Positions 63,325-64,000 of a stretch of DNA of 64,000 nucleotides are shown piece by piece. The translations under genes and the position numbers were made by a program. Each line of letters opens with the position of its first letter. Positions within the stretch are counted from its first letter, which is position 1. Source of the DNA: an uncultured Saccharospirillaceae bacterium (GTDB lineage Bacteria; Pseudomonadota; Gammaproteobacteria; Pseudomonadales; Oceanobacteraceae); NCBI GenBank assembly GCA_947503895.1, contig CANNFT010000003.1, positions 248,001-312,000 on the forward strand, given 5' to 3'. The notes beneath the pieces are model-generated. The model was not told the DNA's origin. It ran no database searches and saw only the letters and a program-made list of their open reading frames with translations.

Positions 63325-64000
63325 TTAAATCTTACAAGCGCCACCCGCACAACCATCGTCTAGGTCGTTCTGGCTGTCATCTGCTCCGTCACGAGTGTTG
63401 TGGTAGTACAGAGTCTTCATGCCCAGCTTGTAGGCAGAAAGCAAGTCTTTCAGTAGCACCTTCATCGGCACTTTATTGCTCTCAAACTTCGCTGGGTCAT
63501 AGTTGGTGTTTGCAGAAATGGCTTGGTCGACAAACTTCTGCATAACGCCCACCAATTGGAGGTAACCATCGTTATTGGGCCATTGCCATAGCAGCTCGTA
63601 TTGGTCGCGAAGATTTTCAAACTCAGGTACAACCTGCTTTAAAATCCCGTCTTTAGACGCTTTCACGCTGATGTATCCACGAGGTGGCTCGATACCATTG
63701 GTGGCGTTACTAATCTGCGATGACGTTTCTGACGGCATGAGAGCCGTTAAGGTCGAATTGCGTAAGCCAGATGTTTTAATCTCAGTACGCAGTGCTTCCC
63801 AGTCGTAGTGCAAAGGCTCATCGCATACCTGATCCAAGTCCTTTTTGTAGGTATCAATCGGTAAAATGCCTTTTGAGTAGTTGGTCTCATTAAATTTAGA
63901 GCAGGCTCCAAATTCCTTCGCCAACTGATTCGATGCCTTCAGAAGGTTGTACTGAATGGCTTCGAATGTTTTGTGAGTGAGGCCCAGTGCAGACCCATCC
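63325..64000 (-). CDS. nrdA: Class Ia ribonucleotide reductase large subunit NrdA, C-terminal part
   Basis: The minus-strand frame is open to the right edge of the window, so only the last 225 residues are seen. They hold the radical-transfer tyrosines (KTLYYHNTRDGA) and the C-terminal redox cysteines GCAGGACKI, which exchange with thioredoxin or glutaredoxin. The similarity to E. coli NrdA is clear, including TALMPSETSSQISNATNGIEPP. A TTG at 63924 inside the frame is not the true start, which lies outside the window. Confidence 0.96.
   Translation of the reverse strand, partial: DGSALGLTHKTFEAIQYNLLKASNQLAKEFGACSKFNETNYSKGILPIDTYKKDLDQVCDEPLHYDWEALRTEIKTSGLRNSTLTALMPSETSSQISNATNGIEPPRGYISVKASKDGILKQVVPEFENLRDQYELLWQWPNNDGYLQLVGVMQKFVDQAISANTNYDPAKFESNKVPMKVLLKDLLSAYKLGMKTLYYHNTRDGADDSQNDLDDGCAGGACKI

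Overview
The window comes from a moderate-GC gammaproteobacterium, most likely a marine, flagellated, respiratory one of the Oceanospirillales/Pseudomonadales kind. The clues are a complete System I cytochrome c maturation operon next to fliK and an flhB-like gene, a type VI secretion VgrG, AcnB, class Ia ribonucleotide reductase with a YfaE-type ferredoxin, GcvR, and several c-type cytochromes. I cannot name a genus. No rRNA, tRNA, CRISPR array, prophage or intact insertion sequence was seen. Coding density is high and most genes are chromosomal housekeeping or accessory metabolism.

Layout. 1-2309: 3'-truncated vgrG on the minus strand, followed by about 0.9 kb without genes. 3247-4884: acylphosphatase, an RcsF-like lipoprotein and an orphan solute-binding protein. 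4894-7360 (minus): fliK and a stand-alone FlhB C-terminal domain, back to back with ccmABCDEFGHI (7580-14794, plus), whose genes mostly overlap. 14948-20666: TapT, a YedI-type membrane protein, a TudS-like DUF523 protein, a second orphan solute-binding protein, a TesA-like esterase, a DUF1801 protein and a TRIC-type channel. 20746-24261 (minus): a diheme DUF1588-like lipoprotein and a Tat-exported DUF1501 protein. A short inverted-repeat element (MITE-like) sits at 24639-24796, and a diverged, oppositely oriented relative at 42941-43204. 25722-36426 is almost all minus strand: aromatic aminotransferase, an orphan bufferin-like DUF2282 protein, a GMC dehydrogenase pair with a thioredoxin, a eukaryote-type HisA, an Asp-box lipoprotein and acnB. 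37067-42899: Kef-type antiporter, DyP peroxidase, pirin and DUF547 protein. 43383-46844: a three-gene lipid-linked sugar cassette. 47010-49746: membrane protein, AcoX-like kinase, VOC protein and GcvR.

The most unusual locus is 49972-52988. A pentaheme lipoprotein gene runs, 3 bp apart, into a gene fusing a four-helix cytochrome b561-like membrane domain to a PilZ (cyclic-di-GMP receptor) domain. Divergent from this pair are a small exported protein and a cytochrome c'-like protein. A membrane diguanylate cyclase with an intact GGEEF site and I-site lies 5 kb away (55953-57059). Together they suggest that cyclic-di-GMP may regulate, or be linked to, periplasmic electron transfer. The ccm operon in the same window supplies the heme-attachment machinery these cytochromes need. 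The right end carries a porin, glycerol kinase, an outer-membrane protein, a Na/Pi cotransporter, Bcp peroxiredoxin, and nrdA(partial)-nrdB-yfaE. The YfaE protein has an unusual acidic N-terminal extension.
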